A stretch of 64,000 nt of DNA from Amaranthus tricolor (Eukaryota; Streptophyta; Magnoliopsida; Caryophyllales; Amaranthaceae): contig NC_080057.1 in NCBI RefSeq assembly GCF_026212465.1, positions 19,662,962 to 19,726,961 on the forward strand. The letters are read 5' to 3'. The first letter of the stretch is position 1. Every line of letters begins with the position of its first letter. The notes beneath the pieces were generated by a model. It made no database searches. It saw nothing but the letters and a program-made list of their open reading frames with translations, and was not told the DNA's origin. Shown here one piece after another: positions 22,810 to 33,786 of this stretch. A program made the position numbers and the translations under genes.

Positions 22810-23178
22810 ATCATCATCCTACCTAGTGTATCCCGCTCATAGAAAAACTATGGACAGAATCTGGGGAGGGAAGGACGGTGGCAACTCATACCCATAAAGG
22901 AGAGCGCGACCAAAGGAGTCCCCCGGCTCGAGAAATATAATAAGACGTAGCTACACAGAAAAGATAAATGGAATGCATATAAATAAAATAAATAAGTAGA
23001 ACCAACTACAGAGGAAAACAAAAAAGAATAAAAAACTAATAATAAAAGAAACGAGAGAAGCAAGATGACAAGAACACCCAAAGGTAACCTAAGAGGACAT
23101 CAGTAGTCTGATACATAGATATGGCGCCTCCAACTACCCTTATCCCTAGTCAGACCCTCAGAGAGGTTTAACTCATAT
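22810..23178 (-). mobile_element. 5'-truncated RTE-like LINE 3' end
   Basis: The 369-bp insertion is flanked by an exact 15-bp duplication ACTTAATGTATATTC at 22795-22809 and 23179-23193. On the minus strand it runs through CTCGAGCCGGGGGACTCCTT, TATGGGTATGAGTTGCCACC and TATGAGCGGGATACACTAGG and ends in ATGATGAT. That layout (GAGCCG.GGGTCT, pyrimidine block, CCCCAGA, GCGGGATA, trinucleotide tail) is the known 3' UTR form of plant RTE LINEs. The coding part is missing. A SINE with the same tail is the alternative. Confidence 0.75.
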
Positions 23179-23234
23179 ACTTAATGTATATTCTTACTCT
23201 ATATTTTCCTTTGTGGGCCGATCTAATTGGAGAT

Positions 23235-23425
23235 AGTCTCTCAAAGAGACCATCTCTCACAAGAATTTGTGTATTAAGAATAATATACGTAGACATTTAA
23301 GATATTGCAAGTAGGCATTAAGGATACGGTAAGTAGGCATTAAGAATACGGTAAGTAGGCATTAATCTTTAATAGGCTAGGCTTGAGATACGTCTCTCAA
23401 AGAGACGCTATCTTAAGAGACTAGT
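23235..23425. mobile_element. MITE-like element with 22-bp internal repeats, copy 1
   Basis: Ends are GAGATAGTCTCTCAAAGAGA and GAGACGCTATCTTAAGAGAC, themselves small palindromes. Between them are three 22-bp units of the AGGCATTAAGGATACGGTAAGT type (23290-23355) and a partial fourth. The copy at 48586-48965 carries many more units. The LINE-like insertion at 22810-23178 lies just to the left, inside related GTCTC-type sequence. Confidence 0.7.
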
Positions 23426-24193
23426 TGATTTTTTTTTTGCTTAGGTTCGAGTTAGGTGAGAATCAAATGTAAAATTTAATTTATTAAAGTGATACTTGCT
23501 AAAATAAAAACAAATGTATTAAGGTGTTTATATAATAATCGAGTATTCAAGTATCCGAAAAATCGATTACTTAGTTGATCGAGTAATTAATTGAATGGTC
23601 CATATCTTGACCCGAATTATCCAAGTACTTTGATAATTCGAGTTGGAATACTGGGTACCCGCATTGATTTAGCATTTTTATTATAACAACTATGTAGACA
23701 AGCATGCATTCATTTTAATATTTAAAGGTCACACCACTAGGCACTAGGTATATTTGAGTGGTACACAAGTGTGACTAAATGGTTATCGAGTGTTTGACCA
23801 TGAACACAGCACTTATTACTATTAACTAGAATCGTGGGCTTTCCTTTTGACCTCTCTGCGGTTGAGGAGATACGAATATGATTTGTCCGCTATTTTTTTT
23901 CGAATTTTAACTCTGTGCGGGACACTAAATTAATGACCATAATCATAAACATGCATATTGCTTGGTATTATAGACAATCCCGCATCTCTTGTGGTTGCAT
24001 GAATGCATGGCATCATAGAATAGCCATATTATTGAGCAAAGTTACATAATTCTAAGAAAACTTGATATTTAACTTGTATAATGTGTTCCTTCTTGTTCTT
24101 TTCAAAAGAAAGAATGTGTTCCTTCTTGTTGATTGACCATATAACTTGGATTATCTCTACCGATAATATTGATACTAACAGTAAATAATAATA
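23426..24193. other. intergenic with a tail fragment at 23845-23940
   Basis: Bases 23845-23940 (GAGATACGAATATGATTTGT, then TGTGCGGGACACTAAATTAA) look like another diverged LINE/SINE tail. The rest is unassigned. Confidence 0.4.
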
Positions 24194-24457
24194 CTTCCTT
24201 AGTTTCTTTTTATTCTTCTAATTTACTTTTTGCACAGTTTTCAATTCAAATTTTAAATCTGAATATCTTTAAATATACATAATAAAAAATTATAAAAAAT
24301 ACATAATAAAAAAAAATATACATTAAGACGACTCTAACAAGATCTGATCATATGGATATATTTTATCATCTAAATATGTGTCAAAAGCATTAATTAAATT
24401 TCTCTCTCCTTAAAGTGGAATATTCTAAATAGAAAGAACATTAGTAAACGGAGAGAG
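24194..24457 (+). mobile_element. Stowaway-like MITE, copy C
   Basis: TA flanks both ends (24192-24193 and 24458-24459). Ends are CTTCCTTAGTTTC and GTAAACGGAGAGAG. The interior matches copies A and B (TACATTAAGACGACTCTAAC). Confidence 0.85.
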
Positions 24458-24459
24458 TA

Positions 24460-24642
24460 TGATGTAAATATATAATATCTCTTATAAATATAACTAAATA
24501 ATATTAATTCTCTAATTATTACAATGTGTCTTTAAGATTTATTTTTTTTTGTACTATAGATATGATGTAATCAAGTAATACAATTAAGCTTTCCAATCAA
24601 TCTACTCTTTTAACTCTTATGTGATTATATGATTCTCTAACA
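24460..24642 (+). repeat. LTR-like sequence next to a primer-binding site
   Basis: Starts TGATGTAAATATAT and ends GATTCTCTAACA, directly followed by TGGTATCCGAGC (24643-24654), which matches the initiator-Met tRNA complement at most positions. A partial second copy of that motif follows at 24662. No coding retroelement sequence follows, so this is a remnant. Confidence 0.6.
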
Positions 24643-24654
24643 TGGTATCCGAGC

Positions 24655-25976
24655 TATATCCATGGTATCCGAACTATATCCATGGGTAGACCATTTTGTC
24701 AATGTCGACAAATAATGGTATCCATAAATTTTTCAACCCCGTGTTTCTTATTCAATTCTCTTAAATAAAACTCTCTATACTCAAACTATTGTTTTTAAGG
24801 AAAGCTTCAATTTCTAAAACACTCATTATACCCAATTACCTTGCCTTATGTACTTCATTTACTTAAAATTTTCATCACGGGAGTAAAAAACTCATATTTA
24901 CTATAATTGTCTAGCTCTAACTATAATTTCTTCCAAAACTCTTTAAAAAACTCATTTTAAAAAACGTCACAAAATTCTTTCAAACCTAACTCTAAAATTC
25001 GTTAAAATTTTTTTTCCTAACTTCTGTGTTTTCTACTTTCTTCTAAAACTACTCTCTAATCAGAATCTCATAAAACTGAAAATCCACACCCAACTTCAAA
25101 CTCCTTTCAATTCCAAAATATTTAGAAATAGATACGTATCATTTTCCTAAAATTGTTTATCTTACTGAAATTTATTTCTCCAATTATAATTTTATTTCTT
25201 AAGAAAAATTCCAAAAAAATCCATTTATTATTGTTCTTTTTTACTTGTTGGTTTACCCTTTCTATCTAAAAAATATTACTATTAAAAAAGTTCTCATTTC
25301 TCTAAATTTTCTCTAAATAATTATGTTTTATTCAAAAAAAACTCAAACCACACTTCTCTTTCTTTTCACACATTAAAAGAACAAATAAAAAAAGAGATTT
25401 TCATTCATCTACAATGTTTGTTGATTGAAGATAGTTTTCAGGCCTTCACTTACTTACATGAACGTTCAACTTGTGGTGGCAAATTAGAGATAGTGATATT
25501 AATAAATATATTATATTGTAATCTAAAATATCTTTGGAGATAATTCTCTACTAATAATAGTATTGATTCTCTACTTAATACAAAGTATCTTTTAAATTTA
25601 GAAAATTTATAATTTTCCTAGAATATTTCAATTATCAATTAATCATGATTAATCTCATTTATTATTTCATTTAAATTAGAATAATTCAAATTATATATAA
25701 TTTGATTTTCTTTTTTCTTATACTTTTACTTAAATTATTGTTTAACACTTGCTTTAATCACCAACACCTTTTCACTTCTTCTTCCTGACATTCATTCATT
25801 CCCTCCTACCAAACACAGCATTATTTATATTTAAACGATAGTTAAGATTATCGTAGAAAATTGGGTAAATTTTCATTAAACATATGTTTTTCGAACTATA
25901 CATTACAATGCAAGAAGGTGGTCTAGACAATACATAGAAAGTACAAACCGACAAATGCACCCTTCAAAAAGTCCAC
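24655..25976. other. intergenic, no gene recognised
   Basis: Strongly AT- and pyrimidine-rich on the plus strand. No significant ORF. It may include the decayed inner part of the retroelement whose LTR ends at 24642. Confidence 0.35.
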
Positions 25977-26310
25977 TTAGATTTGAGAAGTTACATTAGG
26001 GACTCTTGTGGAGGAGGCCCGGCCAATTTTTTTTCGTCCCCTTTTACTAATCATCAAAGTTTTGTATGCGATTGCCGACATGTTATAAAGGGTTACTGTA
26101 AGACTATTAAAAGTTATCACTTTAAGATTGTAATAAGCGATCACTTTTTGATTGTAAGTCGTCACATTAACATTATAATTGGTTACTTTAAGATTGTAAG
26201 TGATCACTTTAAATTTATAAGTGATTCTTTAAAATTGTAAATGTACATTAAACCAACTCAATAGACATAATCTCAACGTGAGACCGATTCGATTAAAAAT
26301 TTATGCTTAG
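25977..26310. mobile_element. MITE-like element, GTAAGTGATCACTTTA family, copy 2
   Basis: Bases 26090-26240 hold about six degenerate 22-26-bp units like TTAAGATTGTAAGTGATCAC. The block ends at CTCAACGTGAGACCGATTCG. It matches the layout of 4250-4495. The minus-strand ORF across it (25977-26207) is the repeat read in frame, not a gene. Confidence 0.55.
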
Positions 26311-27018
26311 TGTCCTTATTAAAATATGGCAAAACTAATTTGCTTGATAACTTACTGTAAAAATTTAAAAAAAAAAAAAAATTGCTTGATACTTCCGCTA
26401 TATAATGTAAAACTACCATTTACACCCAATTACTTGATCCATCTTGATGAAACCTGACAAAAGCCCAAATTACACGACGTGAACCAAAAGAAGGAAGCGA
26501 CCCAACTTTGAAACTAATAACATAGAAACGTGTATGCAGCCGCATGCTCCACCAAATTAATTTTATAGTTGTGACTTTAAACTTTAATTTAATTTTTTTT
26601 AAAACCTCTAATCTAAGTCTTAATTTTCATTTTCTAAAGGCTTAATTTAATTTTTGTAGCTATTAACTTCAACCTTTAAACACTCATTCCACCACTTAAA
26701 ATATCAATTCTAACTCTTAAAACCCATACTCTTACTCTTAATTTTATATTTTATTATCTATTCCAACTATAAATATCAATTTCAAGAGTTAGAATGTTTA
26801 TTTCAAAAGTTTAAAGTTTGTCAAATCTAAAACCTAAAATGTCTATTTTAAAGTTTAAAATGTTCAATTTAAGCTTTAAAATGACAACTTTAAAATTATA
26901 AACTGAATTTGTAATCGCATGTTTCTGACCATGTTACAGTAGATTTGCTAAACTAATAATATGGCTAATGGCTAGTAGTAGTATCAATTAAAAGAATCTA
27001 GTACCTAGAAACATCTAG
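26311..27018. other. intergenic with a degenerate TTTAAA-rich foldback
   Basis: Bases 26565-26905 are built from short motifs such as CAATTTCAAGAGTTAGAATG and AACTCTTAAAA that pair weakly across the centre near 26760. No gene. Confidence 0.35.
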
Positions 27019-27287
27019 TGTTAAAGATATTAGCTTAGATTTTAGAATATCCTAGAAATATTAGTGGCTTTTATGAAAAATGGTTGTTGGATGAAATAGC
27101 TGATTTGGATAGATAAACATATTAGTTGATAAGTTAGGTGTTAAAGTTAACTATTTATATCAGTTATCATGGAGATGTTTGAATATTTATTGATGGTTAT
27201 TGACTATTTATAAGAGAAAATATAAATAAAAAGTCACATGTCAATGAAGAAAGCTACTTCTAGTAGCTTGTTGGTACGGGCTTTACA
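27019..27287 (+). repeat. possible solo LTR
   Basis: Starts TGTTAAAGATATTAGC and ends GGTACGGGCTTTACA (TGT...ACA), with TATA-like CTATTTATAAGAG and an AATAAA inside. Flanking 5-mers do not match, so the call is tentative. Confidence 0.4.
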
Positions 27288-27584
27288 ATATAAACTATTT
27301 TATTCAATTTAAAGAATTTTAGCATCATATATATTATATAATTAATTTTGTTGGAAAATGGTAAATAGCATGTTCAAAGAGAAGATCTCAAAATAAGAAG
27401 CTCACATTCTTATTTTCTCTTTAATTTGTATTAATTGGGTTATTTAGTTCATATATCTAATGCGTCATTCGGAGAGATCATCTCTCGTAACAATTTGTGT
27501 ATTGAAAATGAGTGGATTACTAGATCATGTGGACAAAAGTTTTTGCAAGCAATTAATTTCTATATGGAAAATTTGTAGGAACAA

Positions 27585-28017
27585 ATACCTTGAATAGTCC
27601 AATCTTTTCATGATTGTCCTATAAAATTTTGCCTATTAATGAACCATGAATAATCCAAACTGTAGGGTTTATTGGCCCAGAGTAAACCCAGTAACTAAAT
27701 GACTTGCTATAGTAAATTTTATTTTTTTAACAAAAAGATAAAGTAAAATAAAATGTCAAAAAAATTTTTAAATAATGTTAAAAAAATTCTGATTTTTTTT
27801 ATTATTCATAATTTTTAAAATTAATCTTTGAATTTTTTCTCTAATTTTACATTTTTATCAATTTACTTTTTTGGTAAATTACCTAATATAGCATGTCATT
27901 CAGTTATTTGAGTTTACTCTAGAAAAATGCCCCTAAAGTTGAGATTATTTATGGTTAATTAATAGGTTGAATTATTGTAGAAAAATCATTATAGAATTGG
28001 ATTATTCGAGGTAATTT
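27585..28017. mobile_element. foldback element with long inverted arms, copy 1
   Basis: The left arm (CCTTGAATAGTCCAATC, ATGAATAATCCAAACTGTAG, GAGTAAACCCAGTAACTAAA) is repeated inverted at the right (TTCAGTTATTTGAGTTTACT, TTGAGATTATTTATGG, TTGGATTATTCGAGG). Arms are roughly 130-170 bp around an AT-rich centre. A second copy lies at 46434-46876. No coding content. Confidence 0.65.
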
Positions 28018-28329
28018 TTTCAAATTTTAAAAAATATAATTATCAGTTTTACAAAAATGGCTATATTAGTATAGAATATAAATATCATTAATTATTTATT
28101 AAATTATACAATTAATATGTTATTATATCTATAAAATTTATATATATTTATATGTATTTTCATATTAATAATCTTTGTTACAAAGTAAATCTATATTTTT
28201 CAAACACCTTATCCTTTCAAATTATTGTGTTTGACTACAAAAATACAACGCTAGTAAGTAGCAAGTAGTAACTCTACTCATTCGGTCAATTTCAAGGAGC
28301 CCATTAGTGAAACAACCTCAAGTGTTTAA

Positions 28330-29115
28330 TGTTATGGGTCCAGCCCAATTGAAGTAAAATGCTCCTTGTTTTGGTCCATTTAGTTGGTCTATTTTTATTA
28401 CATTTTACTAATTTGGATTAAGTCTAATTTAGAGACTTAAGTTGTGACTTCCTCTAGAAGTTTTAAAGGAGTTATCTTGTGGTAAACATGTGACTAAGAT
28501 AGGGGTGAGTAGTTTTAAGAACAACACACACAAAATAGAAAGAAAAGTGAGGTTTTTATTTTCAGAGTTTTTGGGGCAAGTCTCAGTAATCTGTCCGTTG
28601 CTGGAAATTACACCGTTGGATCATCCTCAAATTTTGGCAGCTTGTTCCTGACATCAAGAGCTTCATTTTGAACGGTTGAATCGTTGTTTTGAGCTCAAGT
28701 TTGGTCACAGTTTTCTTTGGACAGAAGTGCTGTTTTTGGGTGTTTTCTACTTCTCTTGCTCTCTAATTCCAATCTCTTATTATTTATTGTTGTTGGTGGG
28801 CTGTAGATTGTTGTGAGTTACATTGGGTTCATTTTACCCTCAATTTTATCATCAATAAGAGAATATTAAGGATGGTCTCCTCAAGAGGTCTCGTGGTTTT
28901 TATCCTTCACATCGAAGGGGTTTTCCACGTATAATTTGTGTGTATTGCTTGCATCTTATTCCGCTTTATTATTGATGCTTTGTGACTGAAATATTGTTGT
29001 CCACATTTCATATTCGTGTTGTGTGATATTTTGGGTTGATTGGTTTGGATATGAGAAGGATTGTCTTGAGTTGGTGATCTAGTGAGAGTCGTAGTGACCT
29101 CTCCCGTACCTTACA
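28330..29115 (+). repeat. 5' LTR of the composite copia element
   Basis: The 786-bp LTR runs TGTTATGGGTCCAGCCCAAT...CTCCCGTACCTTACA and is collinear with 35753-36535. The left flank is TTTAA. Confidence 0.93.
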
Positions 29116-29118
29116 ACT

Positions 29119-29130
29119 TGGTATTAGAGC
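29119..29130 (+). other. copia primer-binding site
   Basis: TGGTATTAGAGC lies three bases after the LTR end and matches the initiator-Met tRNA complement with one change. Confidence 0.8.
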
Positions 29131-29151
29131 CGTGGTCAATTTAATCACATT

Positions 29152-29379
29152 ATGGAGTCGAGTAGTAGTAGCTCGATGGTTAAATTGACATCAACTAACT
29201 ATTCAATTTGGAGACCTATGATGGAAGACTTGCTATATTGCAAGGACTTGTTTGACCCACTTGAATTTGTTACCAATCCAGATGGTAGTATTTCCAAACC
29301 ATGTAAACCGGATAAAATGGAAGTTAAAGATTGGGAAAAGTTGAAAAGAAAAACTTTGGGTACAATTAGGCAATGGGTC
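29152..29379 (+). pseudogene. copia gag, N-terminal fragment
   Basis: Starts MESSSSSSMVKLTSTNYSIW 22 bp after the primer-binding site and continues YCKDLFDPLEFV to LKRKTLGTIRQW, the usual N-terminus of a copia gag. It is cut at 29379 by the gypsy LTR. Residues beyond IRQWV in the open frame come from the LTR. Confidence 0.88.
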
Positions 29380-31646
29380 TGTAACAGACCGTTTTTCTTA
29401 ATCTTAAATATTTTGACAAATTCAATAATCGTTTCGTTTTATGATTTTTTTTCTTTTTAATGTCATTTCGAAATTTTATTCCAATCGTTTTTAAATTCTC
29501 GTTTTTCTTTTATATATAATTTATTTCTCTTAAAATAAATTACCTAAATATTAGGTCTAGCTAAATCACCTACAATTAGAGAATCTTTTTATTTCCTATA
29601 TTAATTTATGATTAAATATAAATATATATACAATAATAATTAAAAAAAAAAAAAGCAAATCAGAAATTTATTTCCCAAATATAAGCTAATTCCTAAAAAA
29701 ATTCTAAAAACCCCAGAAAAATTCCTAAAAATTCTCAAAAATTTTCTAATAATATTATTTAGTGTTAATTATAGAAATTCAAGGGGAGGAAGCTAATTTT
29801 GTGGCTAAAAATTCTACAATAATTAATAGTGAAATTATTGAAGGTATAAATTCTTACATATATTTATTTACATGAAATTATGCCCATAAATTTTTATATG
29901 TGTTTATTATATTTAAATTTCATTTTCTGCAAATTTTGGTGAATTAATTCGTTGTAATTTAATTTATATGATTTATTCTTTGAAATTGCCAAAAATCGCA
30001 AAATCTGAAATAATTTAAATTAAAATAGTAAATATTAATATTTTTAAACGAAATTTTTTCTGTACATATATATATATATATGAGATATAGATTTTTTATT
30101 AATTTCGTGAAATATTATTCAGTATAAATATTATTATTAATTTTTTCTAAAAAAACAAACCGCAAAATCTGAAATAATTTTAATTAAAATAGTAAACATT
30201 AATATTTTTACACGAAAATGTTTCTGTACATATATATATATATGAAATATAAGTTTTGTATTAATTTCATGAATTATAGTGGAGTATAAATATTATTATA
30301 AATTTTTGCTAAAAAACGCATAAAATAAGGAAATTCATAAATTTGGGTTAAAAATAATTATTTCTGGAAAAAAAAATTAAATTATTTTAGTTACTGTATT
30401 TCCAATTCATTTAAGTTATTTTTGTGAAATTTTATGATATTTAAATTTTAAAGAAATAAATTAATAAATTAAATTGTTATTGTAGGCAAAAAGAAAGAAA
30501 ATAGAAATAATAATTAAAATTAATTTATTTTGGTGAATAAGAATATACGCCAACTCATTTAATAAATTATTTATTTTAAAATATTTCGTGTCGATTTCGA
30601 TCCTAAGAAAATTAATTATTCATGTACAAAATTTAAAAATAAGTTATTAAGAAAATAATAAAGCATAATTGAAATCTATCTATAAATAAATACTAAAGAC
30701 CCATTTTAGTTTTGATTTAGTTTAATAATAAATGAATATTTATATGCAAGATGTTATGAATTTATTTTTATTGTATGTTACTGTAATGTTGTATTTATAT
30801 GAAAACAGTAACATGATAATAAAAAGGCTTGATAGTAAGGAAATGCCGAACCATGCTTCCGGCATGTAAAAAACGTGGGACGTGTTTTCCGGCACGTAAA
30901 ATACGGCGAACACAGTAAGGTTGTTTAACCTGACCTGTGGCTCGAGCAATATTGTACTGGAGGAGTGACGACTCCCACTAAGTTAGGGGTTTTGGTTTAC
31001 CTCACCCTAACAGGCCCTTACATATATCAAACAAAGATCATATGTGTTGCATTGATTAAAAAAGTAATCGGATTCCACGCCCTAACACTCAAGCAGAAGT
31101 GTTAGTAAATCACACCCTGGTACTCAAGCAAAAGGACCAGAAGTTATATATATATAAATGAATCTAATATAAAAATGAATTCCCTATAATACATAAGATA
31201 CCTTGCATATTATTTATTGCAATGCACTTATTTTTGCTTATTACTTAATTGTCGTGCATATACTATCCATACTTGTATAGTTGCGGTAAGTTTTTATACT
31301 CGGTTTTTTTTAAAGCTGACCGATTTCCATCGGTTGTTCCCATATTTCGGGAGCAGATGCTGCAGGTAACTTTACATGAAGTTATTAAGAAGCTATAGTA
31401 TTGTCTGTGTGATGTTAGTATATATGTAGTTTATATTACGGGTATGTAAAAACGATAATTATGTATTAAAGAAAGATGTAATACGTAAAATTATATTTTA
31501 ATGATTTAAGTTTTCTTTGTTTTTATTGAAAATTCTGTTTTGTCTTATTTGTTTTTCGCAATAATCACGGTACGATAGACTTCCGCTTAGCATTACCTAC
31601 TATTATATTATTATAAACCTAAATTCGAAAAGAACGCTCCGTTACA
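29380..31646 (+). repeat. 5' LTR of the nested gypsy element
   Basis: The 2267-bp LTR starts TGTAACAGACCG and ends GCTCCGTTACA, with perfect 6-bp ends TGTAAC/GTTACA. It is followed by a primer-binding site. LTRs over 2 kb fit chromoviruses of the Tekay/Del group. It contains a 164-bp tandem duplication (29997-30322) and CCGGCA(T/C)GTAAAA repeats near 30860-30905. Its 3' partner is deleted. Confidence 0.88.
29997..30322 (+). repeat. tandem duplication inside the gypsy LTR
   Basis: Two diverged units of about 164 bp start CGCAAAATCTGAAATAATTT at 29997 and 30161. Both contain TTTCTGTACATATATATATA and AGTATAAATATTATTAT. Confidence 0.88.
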
Positions 31647-31648
31647 CT

Positions 31649-31661
31649 TGGTATCAGAGCC
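31649..31661 (+). other. gypsy primer-binding site
   Basis: TGGTATCAGAGCC lies two bases after the LTR end, an exact initiator-Met tRNA complement. Confidence 0.88.
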
Positions 31662-31857
31662 AACGATATTCGAATGGTCGGATCTTCTTATCCGATACTA
31701 GGAAACACCGTGATAAATTACGTTTTTGAAAAAAAAAGAAATAATTAAATTTAGTATTTTAAATGAAATTTGTTTTATGTGTTTTCTGTGCTTAAAAAAA
31801 ATGTGATTTGCGATTTAAAATATAGCTAACGCAACACTTCCCTACTTTATTAAAGGA

Positions 31858-33784
31858 TGCCAAGAGGTGGTGGTAGAGGGTGTATCGCCAGAGGTGAACC
31901 TTTGGAGACGAGAACGATTTTGCTGAAGATACGACGCAAAATGCAAGAGTTCAGGCTCTGAAAAATCAGTTAAGAATGATGGGAAGGACTAATGAGAGGC
32001 TGTTGAACTTAATGGAGAGGCAGATGAGTCGTTCCCAAGAACATGATGAAGGGAAATTTCATAAGAGATTGTCTAGTCATCAACCTCCAAAGTATGATGG
32101 AGAACCGGATCCAGTTCGCTTTGAGGATTGGATTGCCGAAATGGAGAAATTATTGGAGGCTATAAACTGCCCGTCAAGTATGAAAGTGAAATCAGCCGCA
32201 TTCTACTTAACAGGCACTGCTGAATTATGGTGGAGGACTGTAAAACAAACCGCCATAGATTCTACTTGGGAAGAATTTATAAAGAAGCTTCGTGATCAAT
32301 TTTACCCACCCTCGCTTCAGAGAAAGAAAGAGAATGAATTCTTGTTTCTAAGACAGGGAACTATGTCAGTGATCGAGTACGCAAGTAAGTTCAGAGAGCT
32401 GGCTAGATTCGCTACCGAAATTGTGATCTCTGATCGGGGCAAGGCGATTAGATTTTTCGAAGGTCTGAACCTCAGGATCCAAAAAGGCACTCCTAGATAT
32501 CAAGATTTTGATAATTTGTACAATCAAGCCTTGGAGTACGAGCGTATTTTGGAAAAAGAAGACGGGTTTAATAAAAGAAAGAATGAATCTAGTGGGGGCA
32601 GTAGGTACAAGAAGGCCAGGAATGAGGGGAAGAAGCCGTTTCAGACCGTAGCAAGGCCGACACAGTGGAAATGTAGGTTATGTGGAAAAGATCATCGAGG
32701 CCGAAACTGTAATGGGAAGATTGTATGTTACAAGTGTCACAAGGAGGGACATCTAGCTAGTAACTGTGGGGAAACGTTCAATCCGAGCAAAACAACATCA
32801 GAAGCTGCAGGAAACAGAGCATTTGGCAATCAGAGGAATGAGACTAGAGCATCAGTAGGCCTGCATGCAATTGGAGATCATTATGATGGTTTACACCAGG
32901 AGTTTGAAGTTGAAGGTAAAGTAATTTCTGGAAAATTTCTTGTTGGTAATTTTACAGCAAATGTTTTGTTTGATTGTGGAGCGGATAGGTCTTTTATTTC
33001 CAGTGCTTTTCTCCGCATATCTTCTATTTCTTTGAAACCTCAAAAATCCCACTTGTGTATCAACTTACCTGATGGTACACCTTACCTGTGTGATCGTATC
33101 TTTTATGATTTTCCATTGGAGATTTGTGGGAATCTTTTACCAGCTGACTTAATTCAATTCGATTTGGGAACATTTGATATCATTTTGGGTATGGATTGGT
33201 TGGAGAGATATTCAGCAGAGATTTTGTGTAAGGAAAAGGTTGTTAGAATAAAAACTCTCGAGGGAACAAAGTGTATTCGGAAGAACTCAAGATCTCAGCT
33301 AGAGACAATTTCTGTAATTCAAGCATCACAAATGATAAGACAAGGAGATGAAGGGTTCTTATGTTATGTTACTACTGAAGAAGTAAAACCTAAACCTATT
33401 TTGCAAGAAACCCCAATCGTTCAAGAATATTTTGATGTGTTTCCTGAAGAATTACCCGGTATACCTCCAAAAAGAGAAGTAGACTTCCATATTGACCTTA
33501 TTCCTGATATCACCCCTATTTCTAAAACCCCTTACCGTTTTGCTCCAGCTGAATTGGCTGAGCTGAAGAAGCAGCTAGATGAATTGCTGGAAAAAGGTTT
33601 CATTCGACCTAGTGTTTCACCATGGGGAGCTCCGGTCCTCTTTGTCAAAAAGAAAGATGGGAGTATGAGGCTATGCATTGATTATCGGGAGATCAATAAG
33701 ATTACCATCAAGAATCGTTATCCTTTGCCAAGGATAGACGACCTTTTTGATCAGTTAGGGGGAGCAAGGGTGCAGATCTTCTAA
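31858..33784 (+). pseudogene. Ty3/gypsy gag-protease-RT fragment, Tekay/Del-like
   Basis: Gag starts MPRGGGRGC at 31858 and shifts frame near 31905. The open frame 31976-33784 (602 codons) carries the retrotransposon gag domain ([24 protein letters not shown]), two zinc knuckles ([13 protein letters not shown] and [14 protein letters not shown]), the protease ([14 protein letters not shown], with DCG where DSG or DTG is usual) and the RT start ([54 protein letters not shown]). It ends at [13 protein letters not shown] before the RT active-site YxDD block, where copia sequence resumes. Nonfunctional. Confidence 0.92.
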
Positions 33785-33786
33785 GT

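Noticed and set aside
25977..26207. 76-residue ORF with regular NLKV-type repeats
   Set aside because: Translation of a non-coding repeat array in a MITE.
30740..30949. 69-residue minus-strand ORF
   Set aside because: Antisense reading of the gypsy LTR.
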